Source: Kribbella capetownensis
GTDB lineage: Bacteria; Actinomycetota; Actinomycetes; Propionibacteriales; Kribbellaceae
Length of the DNA: 64,000 bases
Reading direction: 5' to 3'
Assembly (NCBI RefSeq): GCF_004331485.1
Contig: NZ_SJKD01000016.1
Coordinates: 31,237 to 95,236 of the forward strand
A program made the position numbers and the translations under genes. The notes beneath the pieces are model-generated. The model had not been told where the DNA came from, ran no database searches, and saw only the letters and a list, made by a program, of their open reading frames with translations. This document shows positions 53,878-63,186 of this stretch, piece by piece (within the stretch, counting starts at the first letter, position 1; each line of letters begins with the position of its first letter).

Positions 53878-54738
53878 CCGCTGGGGCTCGTGCTGGGCGA
53901 GGTCGCCGTTCCTCGACAGGCCGATAGCTCCGCCCACGGCGAGGACGAACCCCAGTGTCGCGACCCACCCCCAGCCGGGCCTGGGCATGTCGCCCAGCAT
54001 GATCAGGCCGACCAGAGCAGGGGCGACCGTCTCACCGACCACCAGCGGCGCCGTCGCCTGCGTCACGCTGCCGCGTTGCAGGGCCGTCGAATACGTGAGG
54101 AGCGCGATCCCGCCGGCCAGGAGCAGCGCATAGATCGACGGATCGGTGAACAACGTGCCGAGATCGCTGACGAACGTGTCGAGATGGATCGACCCGGGCA
54201 GCACGCGGGCGGCCACCGCAACCGCCCCGAAGGCAAGGCCGGCCAGCGCGCCGAGGGCGGCGGCACCCGAGGCGCCTTTGATCTGAGCCAGCGGCACCGC
54301 CAGGACTCCGAGTACGACGGCCGCCACCAGCACGCCCCAACGTTCCGCCTCGCTGACCGAGACCGTGCGGTCCTCCGCCGCGGACAGACCGACCAACATC
54401 AATCCGGTGAGGACCACCAGCAGAGCGATCCAGTCGGACCGGGCCAGCGGCATGTGCAGGAAGATCGCGCCGAGAACCGCGGTGACCGCCAGGAAGCTCG
54501 CCACGATCGACTGCACAACGAACAGCGGGAGCGATCTGAGCGCCGCGATGGACAGCAGGAACGCGAAGGCGTCGAGCCCGGTCCCCAGCAGGTACGGCCA
54601 GGAGCGGAACAGCCGGATCGCCAGCCGCGGGTCGAGGCCCTCCACGGTGTCGGTACGGCGTGCGGCGACTGCCTGCAGTACCGATGCCACGCCATAGCAA
54701 ACGGCTGCTGCAAAGGCTCCCAGCAGACCGGCGATCAT
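53851..54738 (-). CDS. EamA/DMT-superfamily transporter
   Basis: A 295-residue protein with about ten hydrophobic helices in the 5+5 EamA layout. The first half has GVASVLQAVAARRTDTVEG and SLPLFVVQSIVASFLAVTAVLGAIFL; the second repeats the pattern with GSVTQATAPLVVGETVAPALVGLIMLGD. A short acidic tail follows. Members export metabolites or amino acids; the substrate cannot be inferred. It converges on the protease gene with a 27-base overlap. Confidence 0.85.
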   Translation of the reverse strand: MIAGLLGAFAAAVCYGVASVLQAVAARRTDTVEGLDPRLAIRLFRSWPYLLGTGLDAFAFLLSIAALRSLPLFVVQSIVASFLAVTAVLGAIFLHMPLARSDWIALLVVLTGLMLVGLSAAEDRTVSVSEAERWGVLVAAVVLGVLAVPLAQIKGASGAAALGALAGLAFGAVAVAARVLPGSIHLDTFVSDLGTLFTDPSIYALLLAGGIALLTYSTALQRGSVTQATAPLVVGETVAPALVGLIMLGDMPRPGWGWVATLGFVLAVGGAIGLSRNGDLAQHEPQRLAGEGADA

Positions 54739-54913
54739 GTGCCGAGGCTACGCCGGAAATCCCCGGGTCAATACGTTTGACTAAAAGCACCGTCACCACA
54801 CGTGCTCGGGCGGGGCCGGTCGGGTAGGTATACGTCACCAACGGTCTCGTGTACCGTCGTGATCGGGGAAAGCGATGCGCACTGTGCATTGCCGCGTTGT
54901 ACAAGGGTAGGCG

Positions 54914-57900
54914 ATGAGCACAACGGTGGATACTGCTGCGCTGCCAGCAGAATCGCGTGCCCGGACTCGCTCGGTTGGTGTTCTCAAACCGCTCGACGAC
55001 CGCTGGCCGGACCGTTTCGCGGCCACCATGTTCGTATTCGCCGCGCTGGCCGCAATTGTGGCGCTCGTTCCGCCGTGGCGGAATTACTTCGCGGGTGCCG
55101 AGGACATCGTTTCGATGCTCACGATTCCCATTGTGCCGAGCCTCGTTTACGCCGCATTACTCACTGCTATGGGTGTCGCACTGCGACGCAGGCTGCGCGC
55201 CGCGTGGTGGCTCCTGGTGCTGTGGTGGCTGGTCCTCCCGGAGCTCGCGAGGATCGCCTCGCTGATCGACGGCGGCTCGCTGATCCAGATCGCCGGCTTC
55301 GTACTGATCCTCGGAGTGCTCGTCATCGCGTGGCGGGCCCGGCCTCAGTTCGCGGCCAGGCGGGTGCCAGGCAGCCTGCTGCTGGCGATCGTCTCGTTCC
55401 TGGTCGGCGGCGCGGTGGTGCTGATCGGCGGCGCCGCTCTGGTACACCGGTTCGGCAACGCGAGCGACTTCGCGAGCGCGGCACAGTTCGTCTTCTCCGA
55501 GATGCTGACCGACGTCGGCTGGGCGGCTCCCGACGAGGCGGTGACCGCACCGTTCTGGGTGCACGGGCTGATCGGGATCTCGGGCGCCTCCGTCGTACTG
55601 ATCTCGGCGCAGCTGTTGTTCCGGGCGCCCAAGCAGACCCGGACGCTGGACATCGCCGACGAGGCCAGGATCCGCACTCTGCTGCGCGACTTCGGCGACG
55701 CCGACTCCCTCGGGTACTTCGCGACCCGCCGCGACAAGTCGGCGATCTGGGACACCGGCAGTCCGGCGACGGCCCGGGCGGGTGTGTCGTATCGCCCGAT
55801 CGGATCGGTCAGCCTTGCCAGCGGTAATCCGGTGGGCGACCCCGAGCACTGGCCCGCGGCCATCGCAAAGTGGCGCGAGGACGCGAGGTCGAACGGTCTG
55901 TCGCTCGCGGTGATGGGCGCGGGCGAGGAGGGTGCGGCCGCGTACGCGGAGGCCGGGCTGACGGCGTACGAGATCGGCGACGAGGCGGTCCTCGACCTGC
56001 GGACGTTCTCGCTGAACGGGCCGGGCATGAAGGCGGTCCGGCAATCCGTGTCCCGCCTGCAGCGTCGCGGCTACACCACGAGGGTCATGCGTCATTCGGC
56101 TCTGACCGCCGACGAGTTCGCGGCCCTCACTGTGGCGGCCGGCTCGTGGCGCGGCGACGGCGGGGACGAGCGGGGGTTCTCGATGGCGCTCGGCCGTCTG
56201 GAGGACTCACTCGACGGTGCGTGCGTTCTGGTGCGTGCGGATGACGCGGACGGGAACCTCCGCGGATTCCTCAGCTTCGTCCCGTGGGGCCGGACCGGGC
56301 TCTCGCTGGACCTGATGCGTCGCGACCCGACCGCGGACAACGGCCTCGTCGAACTGATGGTCGCCGGGCTCGCAGAGCAGGGCGCCGCGCTCGGCATCGG
56401 CCGGCTGTCGCTCAACTTCGCGATGTTCCGGGAGGCGTTCGAGCGCGGCGAGGAACTCGGCGCCGGTCCGGTTGCGCGGCTGTGGCGTCAGGCGCTCCTG
56501 CTGGCGAGCCGCAACTGGCAACTGGAGTCGCTGTACCGCTCCAACGCGAAGTACCTCCCGGTCTGGCAACCACGGTTCATGTGCTTCGAGTACACCTCGG
56601 ATCTGCCCCGAGTGGGGACGGCCGCGGGCAGCGCGGAAGGGTTCCTCACTCGTCCCAGCCTCACGATGCTCCGCGGCAAGTCAGGGCAGAACGGCGAGAG
56701 CACTCTGGACACCGCCGACGCCGACCACGCCGCCGCGGTCGCCGCCCTGATCCCCGCGCCGCCGGATCCGCTGGCCGAGGCGATGTCCTTGCAGAAACTG
56801 CCAGAACAGGTGCGGGTACGGCGGGAGAAGCTCGAGCGGATCCGGGCCAGTGGCATCGATCCCTACCCGGTGACATATCCGCGGACGCACACGATGGCCG
56901 AGGTCGAAGCCGATGCCGGAGTGCTTCCGCCGGGAACGTCAACGGGAACGCGGGTCTCGGTAGCGGGCCGAGTCATCCTCAAACGCGACCACGGACGGCT
57001 GGGTTTCGCCAAGCTGCGCGACGGAAGCGGCGACCTGCAACTCATGGTCGACCTGGCCGCCGTCGGCCAGGAGACCTTCGACTTCTGGCGTCACGAGATC
57101 GACCTCGGTGACCATGTGGGCGCCACCGGCGAGATGATCACGACCTTGCGCGGAGAGCTCTCGGTACGCGCCGAGTCCCTGCGACTGACGAGCAAGGCGA
57201 TCCGCCCGCTGCCAGACAAGTTCAAGGGAATGGTCGATCCGGAGGCACGGATCCGGGCTCGCTATGTCGACCTGATCGTTCGTCCGGCCGCCCGCGACAT
57301 CGCGTACACGCGGGCGACCGTCGTACGCAGTGTGCGTGAATCCCTGCATGCGCGTGGATTCACCGAGGTGGAGACGCCCGTCCTGCAGTCGATCCACGGC
57401 GGCGCGAACGCCCGTCCGTTCGAGACCCACATCAATGCCTACGACCTCGATCTGTATTTGCGGATCGCCACCGAACTGCACCTGAAACGACTGCTGGTCG
57501 GCGGAATGGAGAAGGTCTTCGAGGTGGGCCGGCAGTTCCGCAACGAGGGCGTCGATTTCAAGCACAATCCGGAGTTCACCTCGCTCGAGGTCTACGAGAC
57601 GTACGGCGACTACAACACGATGCGGATCCTGACCCAGGAGATCATCCAGGAGGCCGCGACCGCCGTGTACGGTTCGCCGCTCGCACGTCGTACCGATGCG
57701 AACGGGAAGACGGTCGAGTACGACCTGTCCGGGGACTGGCCGGTCAAGAGCATCTGCGAAGCCGTGTCGGAGGCACTCGGCGAGGAAGTCACCGCGGACA
57801 CACCGATCGAGAAACTGCGCGGACACGCGGACAAACTCGGACTCGAGTACGCCGGCGACACCACCTGGGGACCCCTGCTCGAGGAGATCTACGAAGAACT

Positions 57901-58279
57901 GTGTGAGAGCACGACGACGACACCTGTGTTCTACCAGGACTTCCCGAAGGAGAACGCGCCACTGACCCGGCCGCACCGGTCGGACCCGCGGCTGGCGGAG
58001 AAGTGGGATCTGGTGATCTTCGCGGCCGAGCAAGGTACCGCGTACTCCGAACTGGTCGATCCGGTGGACCAGCGCGCGCGGCTCGTCGCCCAGTCCTTGC
58101 TGGCCGCCGCCGGCGATCCGGAAGCGATGCAGGTCGACGAGGACTTCCTCGAGGCGCTGGAGTACGGCATGCCGCCGACCGGTGGGATGGGGATGGGCAT
58201 CGACCGTCTCGTGATGAATCTGACCGGCCTCTCGATCCGTGACACCATCCTGTTCCCGCTCGTCCGGCCGAGCGGCTAG
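54914..58279 (+). CDS. lysX: Bifunctional lysyl-tRNA synthetase / lysyl-phosphatidylglycerol synthase LysX
   Basis: A 1121-residue fusion. Residues ~35-250 hold several TM helices, ~250-560 a DUF2156/GNAT-like aminoacyl-transferase domain (MKAVRQSVSRLQRRGYTTRV, GLSLDLMRRDPTADNGLVELMV), and from ~680 a full class II LysRS: OB-fold with HGRLGFAKLRDGSGDLQLMVD, motif 2 near 876 (FRNEGVDFKHNPEFTSLE), motif 3 near 1089 (GGMGMGIDRLVMN). It makes Lys-tRNA and transfers lysine to phosphatidylglycerol, lowering surface charge and giving resistance to cationic peptides. ATG at 54914 follows AAGGG. An amino acid antiporter follows directly. Confidence 0.96.
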   Translation: MSTTVDTAALPAESRARTRSVGVLKPLDDRWPDRFAATMFVFAALAAIVALVPPWRNYFAGAEDIVSMLTIPIVPSLVYAALLTAMGVALRRRLRAAWWLLVLWWLVLPELARIASLIDGGSLIQIAGFVLILGVLVIAWRARPQFAARRVPGSLLLAIVSFLVGGAVVLIGGAALVHRFGNASDFASAAQFVFSEMLTDVGWAAPDEAVTAPFWVHGLIGISGASVVLISAQLLFRAPKQTRTLDIADEARIRTLLRDFGDADSLGYFATRRDKSAIWDTGSPATARAGVSYRPIGSVSLASGNPVGDPEHWPAAIAKWREDARSNGLSLAVMGAGEEGAAAYAEAGLTAYEIGDEAVLDLRTFSLNGPGMKAVRQSVSRLQRRGYTTRVMRHSALTADEFAALTVAAGSWRGDGGDERGFSMALGRLEDSLDGACVLVRADDADGNLRGFLSFVPWGRTGLSLDLMRRDPTADNGLVELMVAGLAEQGAALGIGRLSLNFAMFREAFERGEELGAGPVARLWRQALLLASRNWQLESLYRSNAKYLPVWQPRFMCFEYTSDLPRVGTAAGSAEGFLTRPSLTMLRGKSGQNGESTLDTADADHAAAVAALIPAPPDPLAEAMSLQKLPEQVRVRREKLERIRASGIDPYPVTYPRTHTMAEVEADAGVLPPGTSTGTRVSVAGRVILKRDHGRLGFAKLRDGSGDLQLMVDLAAVGQETFDFWRHEIDLGDHVGATGEMITTLRGELSVRAESLRLTSKAIRPLPDKFKGMVDPEARIRARYVDLIVRPAARDIAYTRATVVRSVRESLHARGFTEVETPVLQSIHGGANARPFETHINAYDLDLYLRIATELHLKRLLVGGMEKVFEVGRQFRNEGVDFKHNPEFTSLEVYETYGDYNTMRILTQEIIQEAATAVYGSPLARRTDANGKTVEYDLSGDWPVKSICEAVSEALGEEVTADTPIEKLRGHADKLGLEYAGDTTWGPLLEEIYEELCESTTTTPVFYQDFPKENAPLTRPHRSDPRLAEKWDLVIFAAEQGTAYSELVDPVDQRARLVAQSLLAAAGDPEAMQVDEDFLEALEYGMPPTGGMGMGIDRLVMNLTGLSIRDTILFPLVRPSG

Positions 58280-58293
58280 GGCGTGAGGCCGTT

Positions 58294-59742
58294 GTGACCA
58301 CCCGCCACGCGAGCGCAAGCGCAGTCCAGAAGGTCTCGGTCCTCACCCTGACCGGCATGGTCGTCGGCTCGATGGTCGGTGGTGGAGTCTTCACGCTCCC
58401 CGGCGAATTCGGCGAGGCGACCGGCGTACTGGGTGCCGTCATCGCGTGGATCATCGCCGGTACGGGCATGCTCATGCTGGGCCTGGTCTTCCAATCGCTC
58501 GCCGTACGCCGGCCCGACCTGGACAGCGGCGTGTACGTCTACGCGAAGACCGGGTTCGGCGCGTACGCCGGGTTCAACGCAGCGTTCGGCTACTGGGCCA
58601 GCAATGTGGCGGGCAACGTCTTCTTCATGGTCTTCACGATGACCACGCTGGGCACCTTCTTCCCGGGCCTCGGGCAAGGAAACACCTTCCTCGCCGTCGT
58701 GCTGGCGTCGGCGCTCGTCTGGTTGTTCCATTTCCTGATCGCGCGCGGCGTACGGCAGGCGACCGTCGTCAACCGGATCGTCACGATCGCGAAGCTGCTA
58801 CCGATCCTCACCTTCATCGTGATCGTTGCCGTGGCCTTCGAAGCGGGGACGTTCGCGGACAACTTCTGGGGCGGTGACGAGCGCTCGGTCGGCGCGGTGT
58901 TCGACCAGGTCAAGCAGACGATGCTGGTCACCACGTTCGTGTTCCTCGGGATCGAGGGGGCGAGCGTGTACTCGCGCTTCGCCCGCCGTCGCGAGGACGT
59001 CGGGCGGGCGACGGTCCTCGGCTTCCTCAGTGTGCTGGCCGTGTTCGCATCGGTGACGCTGCTCTCGTACGGCGTACTGCCGCAAGCCGACCTGGCGAAG
59101 GCCAAGCAGCCGTCGATGGGCGGCGTGCTCGAGTCCGTGGTCGGATCCTGGGGATCGACGTTCATCAGTATCGGCGTGATCATCTCCGTCCAAGGCGCGT
59201 ACCTGGCGTGGACTTTGATCAACGCGGAGGTTCTCTACATGCCGGCGCGCGGCGGGGTGATGCCGAAGTTCCTGACCCGCGACAATGTGCACGCGACGCC
59301 GATCACCGCGCTGCTCACGACGACCCTCGCCGTGCAGTTGGTGCTCGTCCTGGTCTTGTTCGTCAACGATGCGCTGGACTTCATGCTCAAGCTCGACACC
59401 GCGCTGTCGTTGGTGCCCTACCTGCTGGCGGCGGCGTACGCGCTCAAGCTGACCATCACCGGGGAGACCTACACAGCGGCCGACGAGCCGGAGCGACACA
59501 AGCAACGGGTGATCGCAGCAGTCGCGGTCATCTACTCGATCTTCATGCTGTACGCCGCGGGCCCGAAGTACTTGCTCCTGGCCTCGATCGTGTACGCGCC
59601 GGGGACGCTGTTGTACCTGCTCGCCCGCCGCGAGCAAGGCCTGCGGGCGTTCAACCGGACCGAGGCCGTTGCGTGCGTGGTGCTGATCGTCGCGGCGGTG
59701 GTCGGCGTCGTGCTGCTGGTGACCGGCTCCAGCGATGTGTGA
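58294..59742 (+). CDS. APC-family basic amino acid/polyamine antiporter
   Basis: A 482-residue transporter of the basic amino acid/polyamine antiporter branch (ArcD/LysP-like): VSVLTLTGMVVGSMVGGGVFTLPGEF at TM1, VYAKTGFGAYAGFNAAFGYW, and TM6-like VFLGIEGASVYSRFARRREDVGRAT. About twelve TM helices. It follows lysX by 14 bases with GAGG before the GTG at 58294, so a role in lysine or ornithine exchange is plausible. The exact substrate is inferred from context only. Confidence 0.9.
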   Translation: MTTRHASASAVQKVSVLTLTGMVVGSMVGGGVFTLPGEFGEATGVLGAVIAWIIAGTGMLMLGLVFQSLAVRRPDLDSGVYVYAKTGFGAYAGFNAAFGYWASNVAGNVFFMVFTMTTLGTFFPGLGQGNTFLAVVLASALVWLFHFLIARGVRQATVVNRIVTIAKLLPILTFIVIVAVAFEAGTFADNFWGGDERSVGAVFDQVKQTMLVTTFVFLGIEGASVYSRFARRREDVGRATVLGFLSVLAVFASVTLLSYGVLPQADLAKAKQPSMGGVLESVVGSWGSTFISIGVIISVQGAYLAWTLINAEVLYMPARGGVMPKFLTRDNVHATPITALLTTTLAVQLVLVLVLFVNDALDFMLKLDTALSLVPYLLAAAYALKLTITGETYTAADEPERHKQRVIAAVAVIYSIFMLYAAGPKYLLLASIVYAPGTLLYLLARREQGLRAFNRTEAVACVVLIVAAVVGVVLLVTGSSDV

Positions 59743-59754
59743 CGGGTGATGTAG

Positions 59755-60495
59755 GTGAACTGGTATCGGGATCTCGTCGACACTGGCCGGGCGCAGGCCG
59801 CCTGGGCGCTGTTCGCCTTCCTCCTCACGTTCACCGTCGCCCGGGCCATCACCCGGCGCATCCGCGCCAAGCAGGCTTCCACGCAGCCCGATGACGGTGG
59901 CCTGTCCGACGTACACATCGGTGGCATCCACATCCACCACCAAGTCTGGGGAATCCTGCTGGTGCTGCTCTCCGGGCTCCTCCAGTTCCGCTACGCCCCG
60001 GCGTCTCCCTGGGCCGAGGTGCTCGCGGTGATGTTCGGGGCGGGGGCGGCTCTGACGCTGGACGAGTTCGCGCTGTGGCTCCATCTCGACGACGTCTACT
60101 GGGGGCCGGAGGGACGCAAGTCCATCGACGCGATCCTGCTGGGCGGGGCGCTGGGGGTGGTGCTGCTGATGCAGACCAGTCCGATCGGAGCCGAGCCCGA
60201 ACGGGCCGGCGGTGAGCTCGCACGCTGGACCTACTTCGCGAGCGTCGGATTCCACCTCGTGATGGCAGTCCTCTGCTTCCTCAAGGGCAAACTAGCCACC
60301 GGCCTGATCGGCATCGTCGTACCGGTGGTGGCCTTTGTCGGAGCGCTCCGCCTGGCCAAGCCCGGCTCGACCTGGGCCGTACGCCGGTACGGCGAACGCA
60401 AGGCCGAACGAGCCCGCAAGCGCTTCGGCGCCACCTACGACAAACGCTGGAACCGAATCCGCGACGCCCTCGGCGGCCAGCCAAGCCGCCACTGA
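59755..60495 (+). CDS. Conserved integral membrane protein after LysX and the antiporter
   Basis: A 246-residue protein with six or seven hydrophobic segments. The polar motif GGIHIHHQVWGILLVLLSGLL near residue 55 holds three histidines, and DEFALWLHLDDVYWGPEGRKSID lies in the next loop; a basic C-terminal tail follows. These conserved-looking His/Asp positions could bind a metal or lipid head group. The family is unnamed to me. It follows the antiporter by 12 bases, so it shares the lysX operon. Confidence 0.78.
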   Translation: MNWYRDLVDTGRAQAAWALFAFLLTFTVARAITRRIRAKQASTQPDDGGLSDVHIGGIHIHHQVWGILLVLLSGLLQFRYAPASPWAEVLAVMFGAGAALTLDEFALWLHLDDVYWGPEGRKSIDAILLGGALGVVLLMQTSPIGAEPERAGGELARWTYFASVGFHLVMAVLCFLKGKLATGLIGIVVPVVAFVGALRLAKPGSTWAVRRYGERKAERARKRFGATYDKRWNRIRDALGGQPSRH

Positions 60496-60509
60496 GATCT
60501 CACGAGGGG

Positions 60510-60865
60510 TTGTGGTTCAACACAGAGGCGACAGATGTCTCAAGACAGAGGCGACACCTGCCTGGGGTGATCGGCGACAGGGCTGGTGGGCTGAAGAGTC
60601 AGACGCCCGCCGAGGTGGCCCTGCGGTACGGGGTCCATCGGGCGTGGGTCTACCAGTTGAAGGCCAGGTATCTGGCCAAGGGTGCGGCGGCGTTCGAGCC
60701 ACGCAGCAGGCGGCCGAAGACGTCGCCGCGGGCCACCCCGCCGGCCACGGTCGAGCTGGTACTCGCACTGCGCGAACAACTGGCCGAGCAGGGGCCTGGA
60801 TGCCGGTGCGGACACGATCGGCTGGCACCTGGAGCACCACCACCACCAGACCACGAGTACTAGGT
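60510..60865 (+). pseudogene. IS481-family transposase remnant, frameshifted and truncated
   Basis: The plus strand encodes the IS481 N-terminal helix-turn-helix region, SQTPAEVALRYGVHRAWVYQLKARY and FEPRSRRPKTSPRATPPATVELVLALREQLAEQG. After that the similarity continues in another frame (LDAGADTIGWHLEHHHHQTT), which marks a frameshift near 60790. The DDE integrase core is missing, since sequence turns into other material by 60865. A repeated ACAGAGGCGACA motif just upstream (60519-60560) looks like an IS end. Confidence 0.82.
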
Positions 60866-60890
60866 GATCGACGCGCGATGAGGGCTGCGG

Positions 60891-61721
60891 CTAGGTTCGC
60901 GCGTTGCGTACGGCCCAGTCGAGCGAGTAGTCGGCCACCTCTTCCCAGCCGTCCTGGGAGAAGGTGGAGTGGGAGCGGTCGGGGTACTCCTTGAGCTCGG
61001 TGAGCGCGCCCGTCTTCTTCTGGATCTTGTAGGCGGCGCGGGTCGACACCGCGGGCACGGTGTGGTCCTTGCCGTTGGCGAGAAACAGCAGCGGCGCACG
61101 GCTCGAGTTGTGCCGGTTGACCCTCGTCACTGCGTGCGGAGTGAAGTTCGCGAGCGCCGCCTGGAACAGCGGGCGCCCCGGCCCCGGCACCGCGAGCCGG
61201 TCGTAAATCGGCCTCGACTCCTCGAGTGTGCGCGTGTTGGTGAAGCCGTAGTGGAACTCCTCCGGTGTGAGCATCTGAGTCCGGTGGCGGTTGGCCGGGT
61301 TCTTCAGCGCCACCGACGCGACCTTGGCCTGGGCGCGGGGCAGGACGTACACGCCGTGGATCTGCGCCGGGCTGATCGCCACGGCCGAGGCGCCGAGGCC
61401 GCGGTCCAGCAGGAGCTGCGTGATGAGGCCGCCGAACGAGTGGCCCATGATGATCGGCGCGGCGTCGAGACCGCGGATGATCCGGTCGTAGTGATCGGTG
61501 ATCTCTTTGATCCCGAGCCGCTCGTACCTGGAGGTGTTCTGGCGAACCTCCTCCACCGTTCCCTCGAGTCCCGGCCAGGCCGGCGCGAGCACGGTGTAGC
61601 CCTTCGACTCGAAGCGCTGCTGCCAGCCTTCCCAGCTGAGCGGCGTGAGCCACAGGCCGTGAATGAGGACGATGGTCGGCTTCCGCGCCTCCGGGGTGCC
61701 GTCGGGTGTGTTCGTCGTCAT
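60891..61721 (-). CDS. Alpha/beta hydrolase
   Basis: A 276-residue alpha/beta hydrolase: oxyanion strand TIVLIHGLWLTPLSWEGW, nucleophile elbow IMGHSFGGLITQLLL (Ser nucleophile), and C-terminal acid/His region GKDHTVP and DRSHSTFSQDGWEEV. No signal peptide, so it is cytoplasmic. ATG at 61721 with GAGG seven bases upstream is preferred over the long upstream frame. It lies in the segment flanked by IS remnants. Substrate not known. Confidence 0.88.
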   Translation of the reverse strand: MTTNTPDGTPEARKPTIVLIHGLWLTPLSWEGWQQRFESKGYTVLAPAWPGLEGTVEEVRQNTSRYERLGIKEITDHYDRIIRGLDAAPIIMGHSFGGLITQLLLDRGLGASAVAISPAQIHGVYVLPRAQAKVASVALKNPANRHRTQMLTPEEFHYGFTNTRTLEESRPIYDRLAVPGPGRPLFQAALANFTPHAVTRVNRHNSSRAPLLFLANGKDHTVPAVSTRAAYKIQKKTGALTELKEYPDRSHSTFSQDGWEEVADYSLDWAVRNART

Positions 61722-61928
61722 CTGGTTGGCCTCATTCCTGTGCCCACGCTTCTCGAGCCCGCCGCAGCGCCCGGGTACGCCGACCAGACTGGTCCGGGCC
61801 GCCGCGACAGGCATCACCCGGTGCGGGTGAGACGACGCGCAACCCGCAACCTCACCCGAGAACGGCTGTCCGCGGCGGCAGATGGATACACGAAGGCTAC
61901 TTCCGCCCGATCATTGGAAGGAGCACTC

Positions 61929-62057
61929 ATGTTCGTGATCATCGCCGCTGTGATCATTGGGCTGGCGCTCATCCTGGACGGGATCCAACGGGCGCCGGTG
62001 CGGCGGCGAACCAGCTGGCTGCCCCAGCAGCTGTCCCGTCGGCTCACCGCGGGCTAG
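61929..62057 (+). CDS. 42-residue single-pass membrane peptide
   Basis: A short ORF with GGAAGGAG five bases before its ATG at 61929. The product starts MFVIIAAVIIGLALILDGI, one TM helix, and ends with a very basic tail rich in Arg. The double Usp gene starts 37 bases downstream with its own good site, so they may share a transcript. The strong ribosome-binding site and clean TM helix argue for a real gene. It is below usual ORF-calling size; function unknown. Confidence 0.65.
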   Translation: MFVIIAAVIIGLALILDGIQRAPVRRRTSWLPQQLSRRLTAG

Positions 62058-62094
62058 GTTCGGATCCGTCGGCTCTTTCGCGGGAGGACAACAC

Positions 62095-62976
62095 ATGGTC
62101 GATCGGATCGTCGTTGGCATCGACGGATCACAGCAGAGCGCCAACGCCCTCGAGTGGGCGGTGGCCCGAGCGAGCCTCGGAGGCGAGCAGCTCGAACTGC
62201 TCCACGCCTACAGCTTTACTCCCGACCCCAACTTCTACGGCTACCACGGCCCGGTCAGCCAACCCGTGGACTGGCACATCGAGTTCTCCGAGCACGTGCT
62301 CGAGGCCGCGGCTGCGCGGGTACGCGAACTCGCACCCAACCTGGCCTGCACCCTTACTTCGAAGCTGGGCCACCCCGCCTACATGCTCGCGGAGGCCTCC
62401 GAGGCCGCAGGCGCCGTCGTCGTCGGCCGGCGCGGGCTCGGCAGCGTCGCGAGCACCCTGCTGGGTTCGGTGAGCAACCGGCTGACTGTCCACGCCAAAT
62501 GTCCGGTGGTCGTCCTCGGTGAGGATGAGTTTCCGACGACAGGCCCAATCGTCGTGGGCGTCGACGGGTCGGAGTTCGGCACCAACGCACTGCGCTACGC
62601 AATCACCGAGGCCGCCGTGCGCAACACCTCGGTGAGAGCGGTCGCCGCCCACGACGTTCTGCACCCAGCGTTCCGCGACGACCCCGAGCTCCTCGCGCGG
62701 ATGGGGGCAGACGTCGAGGCGCAGGCCACCGCAGCCATCACCCGCGCCCTCGACGAGGTGACCGGGACGGACCCCGGCTCAGTGAGCGTGGACCACGTCG
62801 CGGTGGAGGGCCCCGCCGCTGAAGCGATCCTGGGCCACGCCGAGGACGCGCAGCTGATCGTCGTCGGCACCCACGGCAAGGGCCTGGTCCGCCGGATCCT
62901 GCTGGGTTCGGTGAGCCGGCAAATCCTCAACGATGCCGGCCAGCCTGTCGCCGTCGTCGATCTGCCAGCCACCTGA
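62095..62976 (+). CDS. Tandem universal stress protein (two Usp domains)
   Basis: A 293-residue cytoplasmic protein with two UspA domains, residues ~1-145 and ~150-293. Both start with the VVGIDGS / VVGVDGS strand, and both carry the ATP-binding pattern G-2x-G-9x-G-S (GRRGLGSVASTLLGSVS and GTHGKGLVRRILLGSVS), so both probably bind ATP. Tandem Usp proteins of this size are common in actinobacteria under dormancy or hypoxia control; no DosR-like site is apparent here. ATG at 62095 follows GGGAGGA. Confidence 0.93.
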   Translation: MVDRIVVGIDGSQQSANALEWAVARASLGGEQLELLHAYSFTPDPNFYGYHGPVSQPVDWHIEFSEHVLEAAAARVRELAPNLACTLTSKLGHPAYMLAEASEAAGAVVVGRRGLGSVASTLLGSVSNRLTVHAKCPVVVLGEDEFPTTGPIVVGVDGSEFGTNALRYAITEAAVRNTSVRAVAAHDVLHPAFRDDPELLARMGADVEAQATAAITRALDEVTGTDPGSVSVDHVAVEGPAAEAILGHAEDAQLIVVGTHGKGLVRRILLGSVSRQILNDAGQPVAVVDLPAT

Positions 62977-63186
62977 TCCCCGCCGGACGCAGCCTGGCCA
63001 GCGTCTCGACGGAGGTGTGGTCAGCGCTCCTGAAAGCCGCTTGCCGATCGGCCGACAGCATGGCGACCCTGTTCCGCCGCGAGGTGATTGACGCACACCA
63101 TCTCCGCGGCGCCGAGCGCACCACGCGCCTGTCATCCATGCTTCGCTCTCGCGAAGAAGAAGGCGCGTTGCCTATCGTGACGGGTT

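Noticed and set aside
54914..58279. lysX as an artefactual fusion of two genes
   Set aside because: The single 1121-codon frame with TM, DUF2156 and LysRS domains matches the known actinobacterial LysX architecture.
62977..63186. Possible 44-residue gene starting at the ATG near 63059
   Set aside because: The frame is open, but no ribosome-binding site, no recognisable motif and no overlap with the downstream gene support it.
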